From Acidobacteriota bacterium (GTDB taxonomy: Bacteria > Acidobacteriota > Vicinamibacteria > Vicinamibacterales > UBA823): a DNA stretch of 7,391 bases. The notes under the pieces are model-generated. The model had not been told where the DNA came from. It did not search any database and was given only the letters and a program-made list of their open reading frames with translations. Position numbers and translations under genes: made by a program. Location of the stretch: NCBI GenBank assembly GCA_002720285.1, contig PBHT01000017.1:20132-27522 (forward strand). Direction: 5' to 3'. Positions 6,851 to 7,391 of this stretch are shown here, one piece after another (the stretch's first letter is position 1; every line of letters starts with the position of its first letter).

Positions 6851-7391
6851 CTATCGCACAAGATGTAATTCGGTCTGGCGACGTAGCATCCAGCGCATTT
6901 CCCCATCCGGCGTAATTTCGGCCTCCTCTTCCAGCGCCATTCGTACCGGTTGGCCGTTCCACTCAGCCACTGGGGTCGTTACCTGGAGTTCAGTCGAGTA
7001 CCACATATTTGCTATGACAGGAACGTCTCCACGTCCAGGAACGGCCTCCTGGTAATCCCATAAGCCGATCAGTGGACCCGCACCGTGCCCATGGTCCCCG
7101 ATTGGATGAGAGTACATCGTGCCGTTCAAACCCTCAGACCGCATTTGGCGTAGCACTGCTTGAAGCACCTCATTACCGGTCATACCAACCTTAGTTTGAT
7201 CCAAAAGGATGTCCTGTAAACGATTCGCCCGTGCGAGCGCTCGCTTCAATCCTTCAGGGGCGTCGGTCTCACCATCAGGTAAAACATAAGCCATATGCTG
7301 GGTGTCGGTGTTAAGCCCCATCGCTGTGATTCCAAAATCACAATGCAACACATCACCACGCTGGATCACCGGATCGTCACCCAAGTCCTCT
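6851..7391 (-). CDS. M24-family metallopeptidase (prolidase / aminopeptidase P-like), C-terminal part only
   Basis: The frame stays open to the window edge; the TTG at 7384-7382 is an internal leucine, so the N-terminal half lies beyond the window. The visible 180 or so residues form most of the pita-bread catalytic fold. The five expected metal ligands all have candidates: Asp in HCDFG (about 7337-7339), Asp in NTDTQ (about 7304-7306), His in HPIGDHGHGAGP (7085-7108), Glu in STEL (about 6989-6991) and Glu in LEEEAEIT (about 6923-6931). This argues for an active dinuclear-metal peptidase cleaving X-Pro bonds or dipeptides. It also argues against creatinase, a non-metal member of the fold. The gene converges on the flavin oxidase with a 20-base gap and is probably a separate transcription unit. 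The HPIG.HGHGAGP variant is typical of one M24 subfamily, so exact specificity cannot be assigned. Confidence 0.9.
   Translation of the reverse strand, partial: EDLGDDPVIQRGDVLHCDFGITAMGLNTDTQHMAYVLPDGETDAPEGLKRALARANRLQDILLDQTKVGMTGNEVLQAVLRQMRSEGLNGTMYSHPIGDHGHGAGPLIGLWDYQEAVPGRGDVPVIANMWYSTELQVTTPVAEWNGQPVRMALEEEAEITPDGEMRWMLRRQTELHLVR

Noticed and set aside
7382..7384. TTG as the start codon of the M24 peptidase.
   Set aside because: The frame continues upstream to the window edge, and an M24 enzyme of this type needs more N-terminal sequence; TTG is an internal leucine.
5586..7391. A creatine-to-sarcosine pathway: an M24 fold protein (creatinase is one) beside a sarcosine-oxidase-like enzyme.
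   Set aside because: The M24 protein keeps candidates for all five metal ligands, as in peptidases; creatinase lacks a metal centre. The genes are convergent, not co-directional.

Overview
The window reads as one bacterial gene neighbourhood with four genes on the plus strand and the 3' part of a fifth on the minus strand. There are no RNA genes, mobile elements, CRISPR arrays or long non-coding stretches. The gene families suggest an uncultured Gram-negative heterotroph. Multi-domain cytochromes of the DUF1587/1595/1592/1588/1585 type, paired with DUF1552 proteins and a neighbouring exported ankyrin protein, are best known to me from Acidobacteriota, Planctomycetota, Verrucomicrobiota and relatives. 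I lean towards Acidobacteriota, but this is inference from gene content only.

Layout: (1) 1-2328 (+), a large exported cytochrome-like protein whose 5' end lies outside the window; (2) 2351-3745 (+), a DUF1552 protein with a twin-arginine signal and the HxxSHH signature; (3) 3764-5545 (+), a secreted protein of about 12 ankyrin repeats ending in CVSC; (4) 5586-6830 (+), a twin-arginine-exported FAD amine oxidase of the sarcosine oxidase / N-methyl-tryptophan oxidase family; (5) 6851-7391 (-), the C-terminal catalytic part of an M24 (prolidase / aminopeptidase P-like) metallopeptidase, cut by the window edge. The four plus-strand genes are separated by 22, 18 and 40 bases and probably form one operon. 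The peptidase converges on them with a 20-base gap.

Genes 2, 3 and 4 carry export signals, and gene 1, with two CxxCH motifs, belongs to a family that works outside the cytoplasm. The likely picture is a periplasmic or surface-associated module: a c-type cytochrome with a beta-sandwich domain, a DUF1552 partner, an ankyrin scaffold and a flavin oxidase. Its substrate is unknown and nothing in the window settles it. The most interesting points are the cytochrome/DUF1552/ankyrin trio, the terminal CVSC of the ankyrin protein, and the loss of the covalent-flavin cysteine in an otherwise well preserved sarcosine-oxidase active site.
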